Shown here piece by piece: positions 10,806 through 23,035 of a DNA stretch of 64,000 nt. Below the pieces are notes generated by a model. That model was not told where the DNA came from and ran no database searches. It worked only from the letters and a program-made list of their open reading frames with translations. The stretch's first letter is position 1; each line of letters opens with the position of its first letter. The stretch lies in contig CAJQUN010000015.1 in assembly GCA_907163345.1 (NCBI GenBank), positions 8,278,886 to 8,342,885 on the forward strand, given 5' to 3'. The translations under genes and the position numbers were made by a program. Source of the stretch: Haberlea rhodopensis. Lineage: Eukaryota > Streptophyta > Magnoliopsida > Lamiales > Gesneriaceae.

Positions 10806-12085
10806 TTAATCATTCATGTCAAGAATTAATGACTATATGCATGGCTATGAAACAGGGACATTGGAGTGTCCAGGGTGTATAGGCATTAGAGGAATGTTGG
10901 GTAAAGACCCACTGCTCTATTGATTTTCTTCCCACAGTATGGTATGCCGTGCGGAAACGTCCATCTTATTGGTAGGTTTGAGGTGAACCTAGAGAGGCAG
11001 CGACTAGTTTGTCTGCCGTGTGTGTGCAGCACCAAGAGGGGCTTGTTAGAGCCGTTATACTGCTCGTAGGAACCAAGTGTGGCAAATCGTAAGGTGATAC
11101 GATGTGGATTGTGGTGGACTCTAGTAGTCACCATGTCATCGAGGTTGAGGTTGTGCATGCCTCACTGAAACGTGTATACGTTATGTTTAATCTTGGTGAG
11201 ACTTGTCTGTGACAGCTCATGATGTTGGAGTACCAACAAGAGAGTCATCAAGTCGTCGTTGATTCGATCTGGGAATCCATGTATTTGGGATGCAATGGGT
11301 TTATTGCATGTCCTTTCAAGTTTGAAACTCTGAGGAGTCTCGATTGTTTGTTTATGACCAGGATGTGGTTCTTGGGATATCCAGAGGTGGACATCTTATG
11401 AGATATCTTTTGTGTGAATCTGTGGCCGTGAGTTGCCCAATTTGAGTTGCAATGATGCGACTGCTCCTTCGACAGAGGAGGTTTGAAAGTGGAAACCAGG
11501 TTTGGTGTGTGTACACCGTGGGATACTAGTGTTTCCCTCGTAACGATGTATGTTAGACATCGTGAGTCATGATAAGAGATGTCATTGAATGATATCTACG
11601 ATGGAATCGGGAGCGATTCGGATCCTCGCAGTTTCAGTTGACTAACTGCTTTTGGATTGTTAGCGTGGGTTGCGCTGACGCTTTTTGACGTTATGATGGA
11701 TTTGGAAGTCTATTCCACTTCAGGGTTGACACGAGGTCAACGTCCCCACGGTTGAGGTGTCATTCAGGATGCGTCCTTACTGGTTGTATTAGAACGAAGG
11801 ATGATTGTCCGATCTACAGTCGTAAGTATCGGTTGTTTTGCAGTCATGAGGGACTGACTTTTGGGATGACCCGCATCGAGGTACGTTTGCCTCTTGGGTG
11901 ATATATTGGTTTTGGGTAAGTCGCCCTGTTTCAGAGTTGATGTGAGGTAAGTATCCTCGCGTTTATTAAGACGATTCTGATATGGTCAAGAATCGAGGTT
12001 ATGGCTTCATGTTGTTGTGTAGCCTGGGTGATATGTGATACACCGGTACTAATTTCGAGGACGAAATTCTTTTAGTGGGGGATAT
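10806..12085 (+). other. LARD1 internal 3' segment, no coding capacity seen
   Basis: Unique sequence conserved in reverse at 57556-58800 in LARD2. Short frames exist (for example 11219-11401), but in-frame stops differ between the copies, so I do not read them as genes. The end has the CGAGGACGAAATTCTTTTAGTGGGGGATAT layout seen before the LTRs of Tekay relatives, with the purine tract AGTGGGGGATAT at 12074-12085. Confidence 0.7.
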
Positions 12086-12414
12086 TGTGATGACCTGGGA
12101 TTGGAGATGTTAATCCCAGAGTGTTAATAACCCCTAAAGATGTTTTACGTAGCGATTTGGAGTTTAATCGCGGTGTTGGGCCTTCTGGGCTCGTCTATTT
12201 GAGTAATTGGGATCGTTGGATCTCGAGGTTGAGATTGTATTCTCATTTCGGTGAAAACCTGTAAGTTGGGTTTTTAATGCGTCTCGGGATCTCGGGTGCT
12301 TGGTGTGGGCACCGGTAGGGGGTTTTTGAGTTAGAGAGAGAATTTTTGAAAACAGATGATTTTTAATGAATCATGATGTATTTGTGGGGCTATTAGTATT
12401 TCGGGGTATTTTGC

Positions 12415-12422
12415 TATAAATA
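12415..12422 (+). promoter_or_regulatory. LTR TATA box (LARD1)
   Basis: TATAAATA in GCTATAAATACAAG, followed after about 50 bp by a CT-rich stretch. The same box is kept in both LARD2 LTRs (57230-57237 and 63852-63859, reverse strand), supporting it as the element promoter. Confidence 0.65.
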
Positions 12423-12469
12423 CAAGTTGAACCCGAGATTTTTATTAAAATTTCATTTCAGCCCCACCT

Positions 12470-12615
12470 TCCCTCCTTCTCTCTCTCCCCGCCGAAACCC
12501 GCCTGCTACAGTTCCCCCACGCACGAAAACGCCGCGCCCGCCGCCGTCCGGCCGCCGTTCGGCGCGTGCGACCTATCACCGGCTTCGTCTCGACGAGACG
12601 CACCTTTCCCCTCCG
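12470..12615 (+). other. GC-rich block downstream of LTR TATA box
   Basis: CT-rich then CCGCCG-rich DNA, much richer in GC than its surroundings and shared with LARD2 (about 57040-57180, reversed). In one frame both copies could encode RPPPSGRRSARAT, but flanking frames do not agree. It resembles a plant 5' untranslated leader. A captured leader is possible but unproven. Confidence 0.5.
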
Positions 12616-14665
12616 TCAATTCGAAGTTTCATCGCGGTTTGAGTTCGGATTTTACAGAAGAGCGGCGATCCCCAAATTCTAGGGTTTGTCGATTTTGGTC
12701 GATTTTCCTTCCGATTTTCGATTGGGTAACGTTCTTTACCTCTTTTTCGTCCCTCTCATGTAATTCCCTGCTTTATTTGGTGGATTTATGTTCGAATTTA
12801 AAGAACTTTAAGGGTTCGAATTTTAAAGGCTTGTTTGGTTCGAATTTATGCATTTTTCGTGGGTTAAGGTTCGAAAATTGTGATTTTTGACAGGGGTGTG
12901 GCGATTCTTGTTATGGGTCGTTTATTACATGTTTTAGATGTATAAGGATGTTTAATTGTGTTCGAATTTATGGCTTTGAATTCGAATTTTGGGGATTTTT
13001 GGCAAGGGTGATGATTCTTGCTATTAATGGTTTAATTCACTTTTTAGATGAATTATGGTGTTTAATTTGGGTTCGATTTGTGAGATAAGGGTTCGAAAAT
13101 TTGTAGGGTATCCTTGAACAATTTTCGTTGTTGTCTCATTCGTTCCCCTCCCTGCATGTACTCTGCCCCGGGTCTTTTAAATGATTTATTGTCGTGTGTT
13201 GACGATATGTTGAGGGTTATGGGTGTGCTTGAGCATGGGTTGCATGTTCGTAAATAATCGTGAATTATTTATCGTGTTAGCACATCATTCCTCGGGGCAT
13301 GGAACTCGAGCAAGGTTTGGCTCGGACTTCGAGGATTTAAGGTACGTTTAGCGTACGAGCATAGCTTAAATGATGTTTTACAAGTATGATGCATGATTTA
13401 TACTACATGAAATGCTTTACTAAGATGGCACCGTGACTTGGTTACGTTATGTTGAATCACATGGTGAAATGCTTGGTGCCGCTATGAAGCGAGCAAATGA
13501 TGGGTGTGGTCGCTACGGAGCGAACACCAGTAGTATGACGCTACTTTGAAGTAAGAAATGAAAATGTGGTGTTGATTAGATATCTAGGATATCTGTATTT
13601 TATTCCCTATTGGTAATGAATAGGAACAGAGACGTAGTTAATCAGAGAAGTGATTAACTAGTATCGGAAGTTAAGGAAGTCTCAATATGATATCTAGAAT
13701 TATGATAATTGCTAGATAAAGAAAGATGTTATGAAATGTTGTTAATTCGAAACTGGTTAGGGTTAACCAATATGATGATTAACTGCATATTCAAGATTTG
13801 ATGATTTATCTGTTTTGAGAACAGGGTCATTACAGGGGTACGCTAGGATGAGGATGATACCATCCAGGAAGTGTCACATATGTTCCACAATATTTACATT
13901 TTGTAAATTATGTATTATGTCATTATGATTATGAAATTGTGGAATTGGTATGCTCACCCCGTTGGGGGCTGTCTCTGTTGGGACAGGTGGACAGGTACAT
14001 CGATGGCTTTGGAGATGAGCTCGAGCTGTTGATTGGATGTACTCCCAGGATCGTGGTACCAGGGCTTGAAGGAGCACGGTATCGTATAGAGTACCTATAT
14101 ATATATATACACCCATGATGGTTATACACATGATTATGATGCTCGCATGTGAGCACGATGGTACTTGTATATGGGTTGTATATAAAGGCATGAGCCTTTC
14201 TCCCTCTCATTCTATGTTGCATGCAATTAGATGTAGAATTGCTAAAGGATTATGAGAGTCATTAGTGTATGTGGGTGTTGAAACCCACTTTTGTTGCCAT
14301 ATGTGTGGTGTCTTCCCTGGCTGGGAATTTACTTGATATTGCTGTATTCTGATGAGTATTATGTTTTCCCGGGCCGGGAATTATGTTGTGTGCTGTACTT
14401 TTATTTCGGGATAGCTCTATTTATGGGGAGACTCTGCCCAAATTTTTATAAAAGTCCACAATGTAAAAAGTGGTGTAATGGGCGAACTCTATGAGTCTCT
14501 TGTTGTTAGGATGGTAAACTTTTCACATGGTATGTTAAAGAAAACTTTGTAATTGCCATTCAATGGTATATTACCATCGGAGTTCCCGAATGATTTTATG
14601 GAAAGTATGTGCCACACAAAATGATTAATACACTAATCAAGGGTTAAGTATTTGGGGTCCTTACA

Positions 14666-14853
14666 ATTAGCATGATGTATAAAATACCCCAACATGGTAT
14701 TTTAAAAGCATTTTACAAAAATGCACCCAAAACTTCAGTTAAAATACATGCTTTCCAAATTAATTATCAACCATCACAATTAAATCATGCTAAGACCCAA
14801 TTTCCCAACATGCACAACATGAACCCTGAAATGCATCCCCGGGTCATGCCTAC
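14666..14853 (-). repeat. Old Tekay-type LTR fragment (first part), reverse
   Basis: Similar to 37890-38070 in the reverse Tekay LTR (TTAGCATGATGTA, CCCAACATG...TTTTAAA, ATACATGCTTTCC). Its continuation is at 33753-33878. The gypsy element at 14854-33752 inserted into it, and LARD1 inserted at or next to its left end. The rest of this LTR should lie left of LARD1. Confidence 0.75.
14849..14853. repeat. Target site duplication CCTAC (left)
   Basis: CCTAC before 14854 is repeated at 33753-33757. It frames the reverse gypsy element and joins the two halves of the older LTR. Confidence 0.93.
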
Positions 14854-17503
14854 TGTGGGACCCGACTCGGGCAAATATTACTTTAACCCTTATCCGGCAC
14901 CACATTCCCTCCTATATAAAGAATATAGATATATTTGTAGGGTATTACTTTAAAACAATCCATACACTAATTAATCATATTACGTTAGCAGAAGTGTTCA
15001 AACAATTAAATATATTTCGTTAGCGGAAGCGTTCATAATATCTATTAACAAAATACAATCCCGACAAACTCATTCTAATGATCTGATACTTAACCAAAGA
15101 AGAAATACTATCAGTACTTGATAAGCCAATATTTTCCATTTTCCTTATTATCCCCTGATCCTGGATCCCGTTCTCCTATATCTGGAACTCATGATAAATA
15201 ACAAAAAGAAAACAGAGGTTAAGTCTTTAAGGACTTAGTGAGGGAATAACAATAGCTTTTCATGTATATAATAACAAATAATGCAATCTGTCGATATGAT
15301 ATGTCATATAACAAGAGATAACACTGCAATCAAATAATATTTCAATGAAACGATGACGTTTATGACTTGAGAAGGAATATCGTGAGCTAAAGAGGTGGCT
15401 CCCACCCGACATTAAGGTGTAGCACTTTTCCCCACGTATCCGGATCAGGAAATATGATCAACGAAACAAAGACGAATTAGGACAATAGAATGAATATCGT
15501 GGGCTAAAGAGGTGGCTCCCACCCGACATTTAGATGTAGCACTTTTCCCCACATATTCGAATACGATCCAATACAAACATTCATTTACGAGCCGAGGTGA
15601 ACCATTCTCCGGACCGATACGGTGCGCGTTGTTCAGATGAACCATATACCCGGATTCTCATCTGTTGTTCATTGGACTCACTTTTCGGGCCGATGCCACG
15701 TTGTCCAGTGGACTCATGTCCATGGCTCCATTCATTCATTCATTCAAGGGAATATATTAGCGATAAATGCGGTACTTTCATATGCAGACAATATGATCAA
15801 TGAAACATTATAATGAACAACATGATAACATAAATGGAAGGTACGATATTGAATAAACATTGACAGTAAGTTCCAGGCCAAATGCCAAAGATGCTATATA
15901 GAAAGAAATCGGTAATACACCTCACCTCATTACGCTATCTTGACTTGATTGGCTCGATTTTGAACTCAAATGCCAATAACATTCCTATGAACATAATATA
16001 AGGTAATTTATAATGATTATCAATCTAAAGGTATGGTTTAACATTTTTAAGAATCATTTTTGTACGAAACTTATCCGGATCATTTTAAGCAAACATTTGA
16101 AAATTCATTAAAAATCAAGTTTAAGTCGAAAATTCACGAAACTTTCCAGAAATGTCTTAAATCAGATCAGAAACGTCCGGAGCTCGGAATTTCAAGAAAC
16201 TCGCCGGCGCGTGAGATACACGCGCCACCGTGCCGGCGCGTGGGAATTCTCCGGCAACCACGCGTGGCTGAAATTTTTACAGGATGTCCGTCTTGTTCCG
16301 ATCTACGACTTCTATTTAGAAACCATTTTGAAATTCCCAGCCGATTGTGCCCAGATTTTGGTTTTATAAAATGATTTACTAGTGTATTTCAGTCGCCGGA
16401 AAATAGTGATTCCGATGATCTGTAGGACAAACGGCCGGCACCGGTGTAAATTAAAACATATTTGGAACACTTTTGTTTATAAAACATTTTCGAAATCCAT
16501 ATTAAAACGCATGAATTCGAAGCTTGAATCTGCTACCTCAAAATAACTTTCTGGACAGATTTTTCAGTAGGTGTTCTTCAAGATTTTGATTTTCTGGGCA
16601 AAACTGGTGGTGATGTTTGACACACCTCCTGCACGAAATGTTTTCTGGGTGGAAGTAGCATTTACTGGAATTTTCTTAGAATTTTTGAAAGAGGATTTGG
16701 GTTTATTCTGGATTTATTTAGAGTTTTGGATCACTTGGCACTCATCTCTCACTATCCTCTAAGCTTTTTCAGATGTTGGGGCACAAAAATTGTGCCTAAG
16801 AATGAGGATGAGGGGTCTTATTTATAGGCAAAATGTGCAAGGGGGTGGTGTCTTGTGGTTGGCCAAGTGTGAGGTTAGTGTGTACTAGTAACCATGGTGA
16901 AAGTTATCACATTTGTCATGATTTCTTATTTTCTTATTTTTATTATTATTATTATTTAATATATTTTGTTAATATTCAAGTTGTTTTACAATAAATTTAT
17001 CTATCTTATTTTACATTGTATATATATTAAAGTAGCAAATATAATTTATAAATCACTTTATTAATAATTCTTTATTATTCTTTTGGTACTTATAATTGTT
17101 TAAGCTTATTTATTATTCTTGTACCTATTTTATTGGTATGTCTATTTAGATGTAAAGTGTACAAGTTATATTTATACATTTTGTTTGTGAGTAAAGTTTT
17201 TTTTTTAATAATGTTTTAACCAAAATCAAATATTCATACTCAAGAATAAAATATATATTTCTCTAATTCTTTATGTAAATTTAATATTACACGTAATATA
17301 TATAGATCTACTTTGGATAATTTTATTTATTGGTATGTTTCACAAATATACATTTTTCAATATATAGTTATATTGCTTATTCTTTCTTTTATTATCTATA
17401 TTGATATATCAACTTTTAATATATTAAGATGGTTATATTACTAACTTTTAAGATAGTTTCAAATTATTTGTCGAATTTTGTAATTGAGATTTAGGGTGTT
17501 ACA
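14854..17503 (-). repeat. 3' LTR of reverse gypsy element
   Basis: Pairs with 31088-33752. It includes a GC-rich patch with repeated GCCGGCGCGTG-like words (16200-16265) and an AT-rich end with ATT repeats near 16935-16960. Confidence 0.93.
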
Positions 17504-17817
17504 ATCTCCCCTCCTTCAAGGAATCTGATCCCCAGATTCCATCATTGTCACGCAGAACTTTGAAGCTTTAAGTTAGAATCCTCTTAATAGAACGTACTTC
17601 AATTCGTATCTCCTTTCAACTTGATTTCTGTAGTTTACGCATCGAGGTTCTTCATCAAATTGATCTTCTATCAATGATTCTCTACGGATCTTCTTATTGA
17701 CGTCAAGTCGAGAAAACTCCACTTGTGGCTTTTCAGTTTCTGATAAGCAGCCTCGATTTACCTCTAAATTATGAATCTTGACCACTTCGAACCCCTTAGT
17801 TACTTATTTATCATCAT

Positions 17818-17851
<34 letters not shown>

Positions 17852-18707
17852 TCTGGTTATGCATAGGTTTTCTTACTCGTATTAAACATTAATCCAGAAG
17901 ATAGTTTGAAGAAATTTTTACATCTCTATGAAGAGACCAATAAACATCTAAAAGAATTCTAAGATTGTTATGGTGTAGATTAGGAATTTTGATTTGTCCT
18001 GTCTTCATTAGTCAAAGTTAATATCGTAGTTCAAATTATTTATTATTACTATTATTTTTATGGTTTTATTTTAATATAAGTTTAGCATAAATTAACATAT
18101 CATTTTATTCATTCCGAGTAACTAGGTTAGATCAACAAAATACTACCGATCGCTCATAAGTAATATCTTCTAATGTACATAACTTGTGATCTAATATTCG
18201 TAGACTGACAGTTATTGTCTAATGAAAGTTTGACTTGCTTTAAGAGATATCAATTACGGTTGTTGGTTGGTGTCTTCTTTCTCTGAGTGTGTATTCTTTA
18301 GAAGAATTAAAGACTGAATAGAGGAACTTCCGAACATTTGACGATCTCAGATGTGTCGATAATAATGATTAGTATCCGGATAAGAATGAAGGAGTATAAG
18401 CGAAAGTCATTGGTCCGAGAAGGAATTTTTATTTTTATTTTTTTTATTTTTTATTTTAGTCCACTCTGGAGGAATGAAAGTAGGGTAGAGGCAATCAAAG
18501 AAGCTGACTATCATCAACAACAAAAATTTTGATGTCAAGTTCAAATGAGTCATTTACCAGATCGAAATGAGGTATAAATTGACAAAGAAACTGACCGGAG
18601 TAGCTTACGCCGCAAAAGACCTCTGGCTGAAAAGATTGAGTGAACTTCAAAGGGAAGAAATGTTAGACTCAAATTCAATCCAAGATAACGATTATGCTTA
18701 TACTTTT
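17504..18707 (-). other. Internal remnant of reverse gypsy element (3' side)
   Basis: About 1.2 kb between the 3' LTR and the copia insertion. On the reverse strand GGAGGGGAGAT (17504-17514) is the purine tract. A 70-residue reverse frame at 17573-17785 is not recognised. An (ATT)n microsatellite lies at 17819-17852. No protein domain is recognisable. Confidence 0.6.
18703..18707. repeat. Target site duplication CTTTT (left)
   Basis: CTTTT before 18708 recurs at 29450-29454 after the other LTR, as expected for a 5-bp copia duplication. Confidence 0.9.
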
Positions 18708-19888
18708 TGTTAGCATCGGTCCGGAGTGTTTAGAGGGGTGTGAATGAACACTCCTTCTAAAATTTAATCCCTTGTGATTTCTTTCGGATTAGTGAAAGAA
18801 ATCTGTTTCTTAATCAACTCTTTTATAGAACAGACTACTGAATGTATAAGTGCGGAACAGTCTGTTTATATTTGTAAGAGCGGCTCGATGGCTTGAATGA
18901 AAGAACAAGTGCAGAAAGACAAGAACACAGGAAATGTTTCTGGAAGTTCGAAGGTGGTGTAATCCTTCTACGTCTCCCCTTCTTCCAATTAAGGAAGGTT
19001 TATACTAGAAGACTTTGATTTATACAATCCTGTTGTACAAACCCGATTCAGGCTGGATTTACCCCACTACCAGTCTGAAACTCCTAGTCACTCGATCTGT
19101 TCAGACACTCTCTGTCTGACGGTTACAATTTGTTTCTCACTTCTGTTTTTCAATACAGAATACACAAGATGCGCACAGTGATCCTAAATGATCAAATATT
19201 ACAAAGTAATCGTGCTTAAGAGTAATTTCAGCTCGAGAGCTTCTGAGCTTGTAAGCTTGTGCTGTTTTGCTTTCTTGTGCGTTTTTCGATTGATCAGACT
19301 CTCTGTGTCGTATCTTGAGCTCTTCTTTTGCATCCTTTTATAGTTGCATGTACCAACGACATTATTTCCTTTAATGTGCAACTTTTGACTCTGCTTAATC
19401 TCTGAGTAAGCTACAGTCTTCTTCTTCAGGATACTTGTCGTTCTGGTTCATGCTTTCGGCGACTGTCAGGTAAGCTCTTCTTTGTCTTCTTACCTTTTGT
19501 GGCAATCTTCAGTCTTTGGTCCTTTGTAGCATTAATTACGACATTAAATGCTACAATAAATAGCCGTTAATGATTCGGACTGAAGAGCCATTCTTTATGC
19601 ATCCTTGACTGCTCTGATCTGATAAAGATTGAGATCGATCTGAAGCTTCGATCTAGTCAGTCTGATATCCATCGATCCGATCTGATATGTGATATGCCTT
19701 ATCAGCTTGTTCTGTTTTGAGCTATCGATCTGGTCAGTCTGATTACCCTCGATCCGGTCTGATATGCTTTGTCATCTTATCAGCTTGATCTGTTTTGGGC
19801 GATCGATCTGGTCAGTCTGATTTCTCTCGATCCGGTCTGATATGTTTTGTCATCTTTAAAATCTCATCGATAAGGTTCGGAACTAACA
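18708..19888 (-). repeat. 3' LTR of copia element
   Basis: 1181 bp pairing with 28258-29449. Rich in GATCGATC and CGGTCTGAT words (19620-19870). Confidence 0.93.
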
Positions 19889-19903
19889 AATTCCCCCTTT
19901 TTG
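19889..19903 (-). other. Polypurine tract of copia element
   Basis: Reverse strand AAAAAGGGGGAATT directly before the LTR start. The 243 bp from here to the end of the 3' ORF show nothing else. Confidence 0.85.
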
Positions 19904-20146
19904 ATGATGACAAAACCTAGCTTCTAAGTCTTTTTAACCAGTCTGATAAGAACTCTGAAGCGTATACTTTCGGATCGATTACTTCTTCTTGTTCAAAATA
20001 AATGAACATTATTAAGTTGGATCGATTTAGCCTTTTATTATTAATCCTTTTATTTTAGTTCAAAATAAATGAACAAGGACTTAACAAAGAAGGATTTCTT
20101 TATTGATCAACATTCTTGCATACAGACAGTCTGAATATTTAAGCAA

Positions 20147-21619
20147 CTATTTTCTTGAAGACTGAGACTGATGCGGCTTGAAGTCTTTTTTCTTTTCCCC
20201 CTTTTTGTCAGCAGCAATCTCTTGGAGAAAATCTACAACTTGTGCTAGCTGAGCGCTGATAGCGTCAAGACGAGTATCTTGAGCGCGAAGGGAGTTGGCG
20301 ACGGATGCTCTGACTTCAGTGGCCAGCTCGATCTGCTCTTTTCTCAGACTGTTCTTATAAGTGACTTGCTGAGAGAACAAATCGTCCAGTCCTCGCTGAA
20401 GGCTGCCGATACTGGCTGTCATCTTCTCTTTGAATGAATCAAAGTCCAAAGCTGTAAGCCTCTGACCTTGATGAACTTCTATAACACGTTGAGAGAGGGA
20501 CATGCAGTTGTCAGATAGGTGCTGAAGCGTCCTTGCCAGGAATGGAGGTGCATCAGATAGTCGGCTTGGAGAGTGATCGGATGATGACAATGCATGATCA
20601 TCTTCTTCAGCAATCAGCATTATTGAAGATATAGCAGCTTGGTGACTTTCGGACCGGATCAAGGTGACCAGATCCGAAGAAAATGCTTGTAAGAAGGCCA
20701 TATCTTCATCTGATTGGACTGGAGGAGTGCTGGGTCTGGAGGGCTCCTCAATTTGTAGAGCTGCAACAACTGTGGACACCACTAGATCCGGATCGACGAA
20801 CTCTGGTGCGCCAACTGTTGCAAGTTCTGCGGTTGGATTGATTTGAACGTGGGAGTCTGATGATCCCAACGTAATAGATGTTGTTGGAGAGTCCAACAAG
20901 ACATTCAATGGTTCATCTTCTGTAGCAGACGGAGCATTAGGCAATGGCTGCTCCGCTGTCTGATCTGCTACTATGTCTGCAGTCTGATCTGTTTCGCGAT
21001 CTGCAGTCTGGTCTGCTGCTCGATCTGCAATCTGTTCTGTTGCTCCAGAGGGAATAACCTCAATGAAAGGTTCTGCCAGAGTCTTGCTTGCAGAGGGATG
21101 ATCCGGGCTGGTGACTGGAGTGGATATGCTGATTTTCTGTCGTTGAAAGCGGACAGCTAAGTGGAGAGCATGAATATCCATCTCTAATTGAGCAATAACA
21201 GCCCCATCATCTCTGGCAGTTGGAACATTCGGATCGAAGTTCGCTTTCTTAGCAGTTAAGAGCAGAGACGCCAGTCTGAATCTTTGATTGGCCTTAAATA
21301 GCTCTTTGCGCTGCACAGCAATCCGAACATCATCAGTCTCTGTCCCCTTCAGAACTTCTTCTTCCATTTTCTGAAGGCGTCTGAGTTTGCCGAAGAACTT
21401 CTCAATGTGGTTGATCGTTCTGTATTCGACGTACTCATCAAAAACCACAATGAGCTCCTTCACTTTCTCTTCAACGTCCTCCATAGCAATATCAATTGCT
21501 GTCTGCGCTGCAGATTTGGGCTTAGAGGGGAGTGGTTCGGAGAGAATGGTTTTGCCCTTGCGTGGAGGGAGGGGACTTGATCCCTGATTGGGTATAGTCT
21601 CCCAACTCAGTGATAACAA
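20147..21619 (-). pseudogene. Copia 3' ORF, C-terminal half (frameshifted)
   Basis: A 490-codon frame in a different phase from, and overlapping the end of, the frame that begins at 22628. The two most likely formed one gene broken by an indel between about 21530 and 21620. The early part (KSAAQTAIDIAMEDVEEKVK onward) is helical and charged. The middle is rich in Ser, Pro, Asp and Glu and holds short ADQTAD-type repeats. The last about 130 residues look like a coiled coil (SFKEKMTASIGSLQRGLDDL, RLDAISAQLAQVVDFLQEI) before a Lys-rich tail (KKGEKKKDFK). No signal peptide, transmembrane segment or cysteine pattern is visible, so an envelope role is not supported. Function unknown. Confidence 0.7.
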
Positions 21620-22628
21620 TCCCTTTCACCACGGGAATGGCAGAGGGGACTCGGATGGTTACATTTGGTGCAGTGGTTGAAATGGTTGGAATTTGGGTTG
21701 TAGGTTGGGGTGCAGGGGTGGCTTTTGTTGGAGGCAATATGGGTAAGGCTTTTGGTTTGGTAATCTTGGTTCTTGGCTTCTTGGGAAGAGGCTTGGCTGG
21801 TGGCGAGGGAGCATACTGAGTTTCTTCAGAATCAGTCTGGATGGTTAACTTTCGCTTGACTCGAGGTTTGCGATCAGCAGCCTGGGCTTCTCCCTCCTCA
21901 ATCTTGACAGCCACCAGATCGGTGGGAGTAGGTGGAGCACTCTTGGACTTCAGCAGTGCTAGCCCTTTGGAGTTGAGAATCTTGAAGGGACTCAGAGCAG
22001 ACTGCTTCCCCAGCTCAATGTCCAAAGTTTCCAGTAGCTTGCTGAGAGGAACAGCAAAGCAGACTGCCTGTTTGGAGGCAATCACTGTTTCCATCAGAAC
22101 TCCAAATAGAATCACGGACCAGTTCATCTTCTGTTCGGAAACAATAGCAGCCATGGCCCTGAACTTCTCGGCAGTGACGGCGCCAAAATTTCCAGCTTTG
22201 CCCAATAATGGCTTGCCCACAATTTCACACAGCACCTGGAAATGAAAGAGCATTTCCTTCTTTTTGAATGAAGGCTGCAGGCGGTGGCCAAATATAGAAA
22301 TCTTCCCCTGAAGAGCTGTGAGAGAGGCTTGAGGAATCTGCCCAAACTCAGTCAGTCCGGAGTTGGGTAGACCAAAGGTCTTGGCCAGCGTCATCGGAGA
22401 GATTTCAAAAGTTTTGCCCTTCACAGAGGTGGAGATGAATGACTTCTGGGATACAGCATTGGCAAACAGTTCACGAATCTCCGACTCGTAAACCACTGTG
22501 CCACACTCCAAAAAGTTTCTCAATCCAGACGATTCCAAAGCTCGGAAAATGGAGACCATCTCTGCATCTTCAGCCCTGTAAATATCATTGAACTCAACGG
22601 AGAGAGAGTTGTGAGTTATGGTAGCCAT
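21522..22628 (-). pseudogene. Copia 3' ORF, N-terminal half (unknown function)
   Basis: Starts at a genuine ATG at 22628, 407 bp after the pol stop. Residues 1 to about 210 look like a compact folded domain (FRALESSGLRNFLECG, FEISPMTLAKTFGLP). The pattern of a strand-rich stretch followed by a conserved GLP recalls domains of plant transposon-encoded proteins with no known function; that is resemblance from memory only. From about 215 it becomes Pro/Lys-rich with two basic clusters (KPRVKRKL, PLPKKPRTK) that could be nuclear localisation signals. After about VVKGIVITELG the frame is probably out of phase. Expression could need a spliced or subgenomic RNA, which is not visible. Confidence 0.7.
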
Positions 22629-23035
22629 TGGAGTAAAATGGAAAAAGATAGACGAAAGTTTTGAGAGAATATGAGAGAGTTAGAAAGCAGACAGGCGGTA
22701 AATGGTAAAAAGTGAATGAAAATGAAATGTTCAGCCCGCTAAATAAGAGAGAGAAGACACGTGTCTGTATCTCGAAGACTGATAAATAAATAATTCAAAA
22801 TAAACGGTCAGGATAAAAGAAAGATAAGGCGGTTAAAATGCAATCAGTCCGGGCTGTTTTTGTTTTAAATGAATACAAAATAAAAGATTTATTGTCCAGA
22901 CAGATCATAGGATAACATCAGATTGACATAGATCGGTCTGAAAGTTCGGACCGGTCCGTGTCTTTCTGAACATTGTATTATCGATCTGTGCCAACAAAAA
23001 TCTTTAAGCGCGAAAAGAAGAGAACATCTAAACTA
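22629..23035 (-). other. Spacer between copia pol and 3' ORF
   Basis: 407 bp, AT-rich, with no frame. A C/T-rich acceptor just before the 3' ORF could serve splicing, but I see no decisive site. Confidence 0.5.

Larger units (their letters stand above)
1..14665 (+). mobile_element. LARD1, non-autonomous Tekay-related LTR element (5' end outside window)
   Basis: The 3' part of a large retrotransposon derivative. Internal tandem repeats (1-696 and 9233-10800) and a unique internal segment (10801-12085) lead to a purine tract and a 2580-bp 3' LTR (12086-14665). The same arrangement occurs in reverse at 55007-64000 (LARD2), where the primer site is visible. No gag or pol frame exists in either copy. 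The autonomous Tekay element at 697-9232 is a later insertion and is not part of it. After the 3' LTR comes ATTAG, which should recur just left of the unseen 5' LTR if the insertion is simple. Seen: LTR, purine tract and homology to LARD2. Inferred: mobilisation by Tekay proteins. Confidence 0.8.
12086..14665 (+). repeat. 3' LTR of LARD1
   Basis: TGTGATGACC...GGGGTCCTTACA, 2580 bp. It matches the LARD2 LTRs (55007-57555 and 61626-64000, reversed). It contains a TATA box, a GC-rich block about 100 bp downstream, and a donor-like motif at 13339 with candidate acceptor CAG at 13822-13824. Small frames in it are shadows of repeat sequence. Confidence 0.93.

Noticed and set aside
20147..22628. Calling the copia 3' ORF an envelope gene
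   Set aside because: No signal peptide, membrane segment or glycoprotein-like cysteines; composition is basic/coiled-coil.
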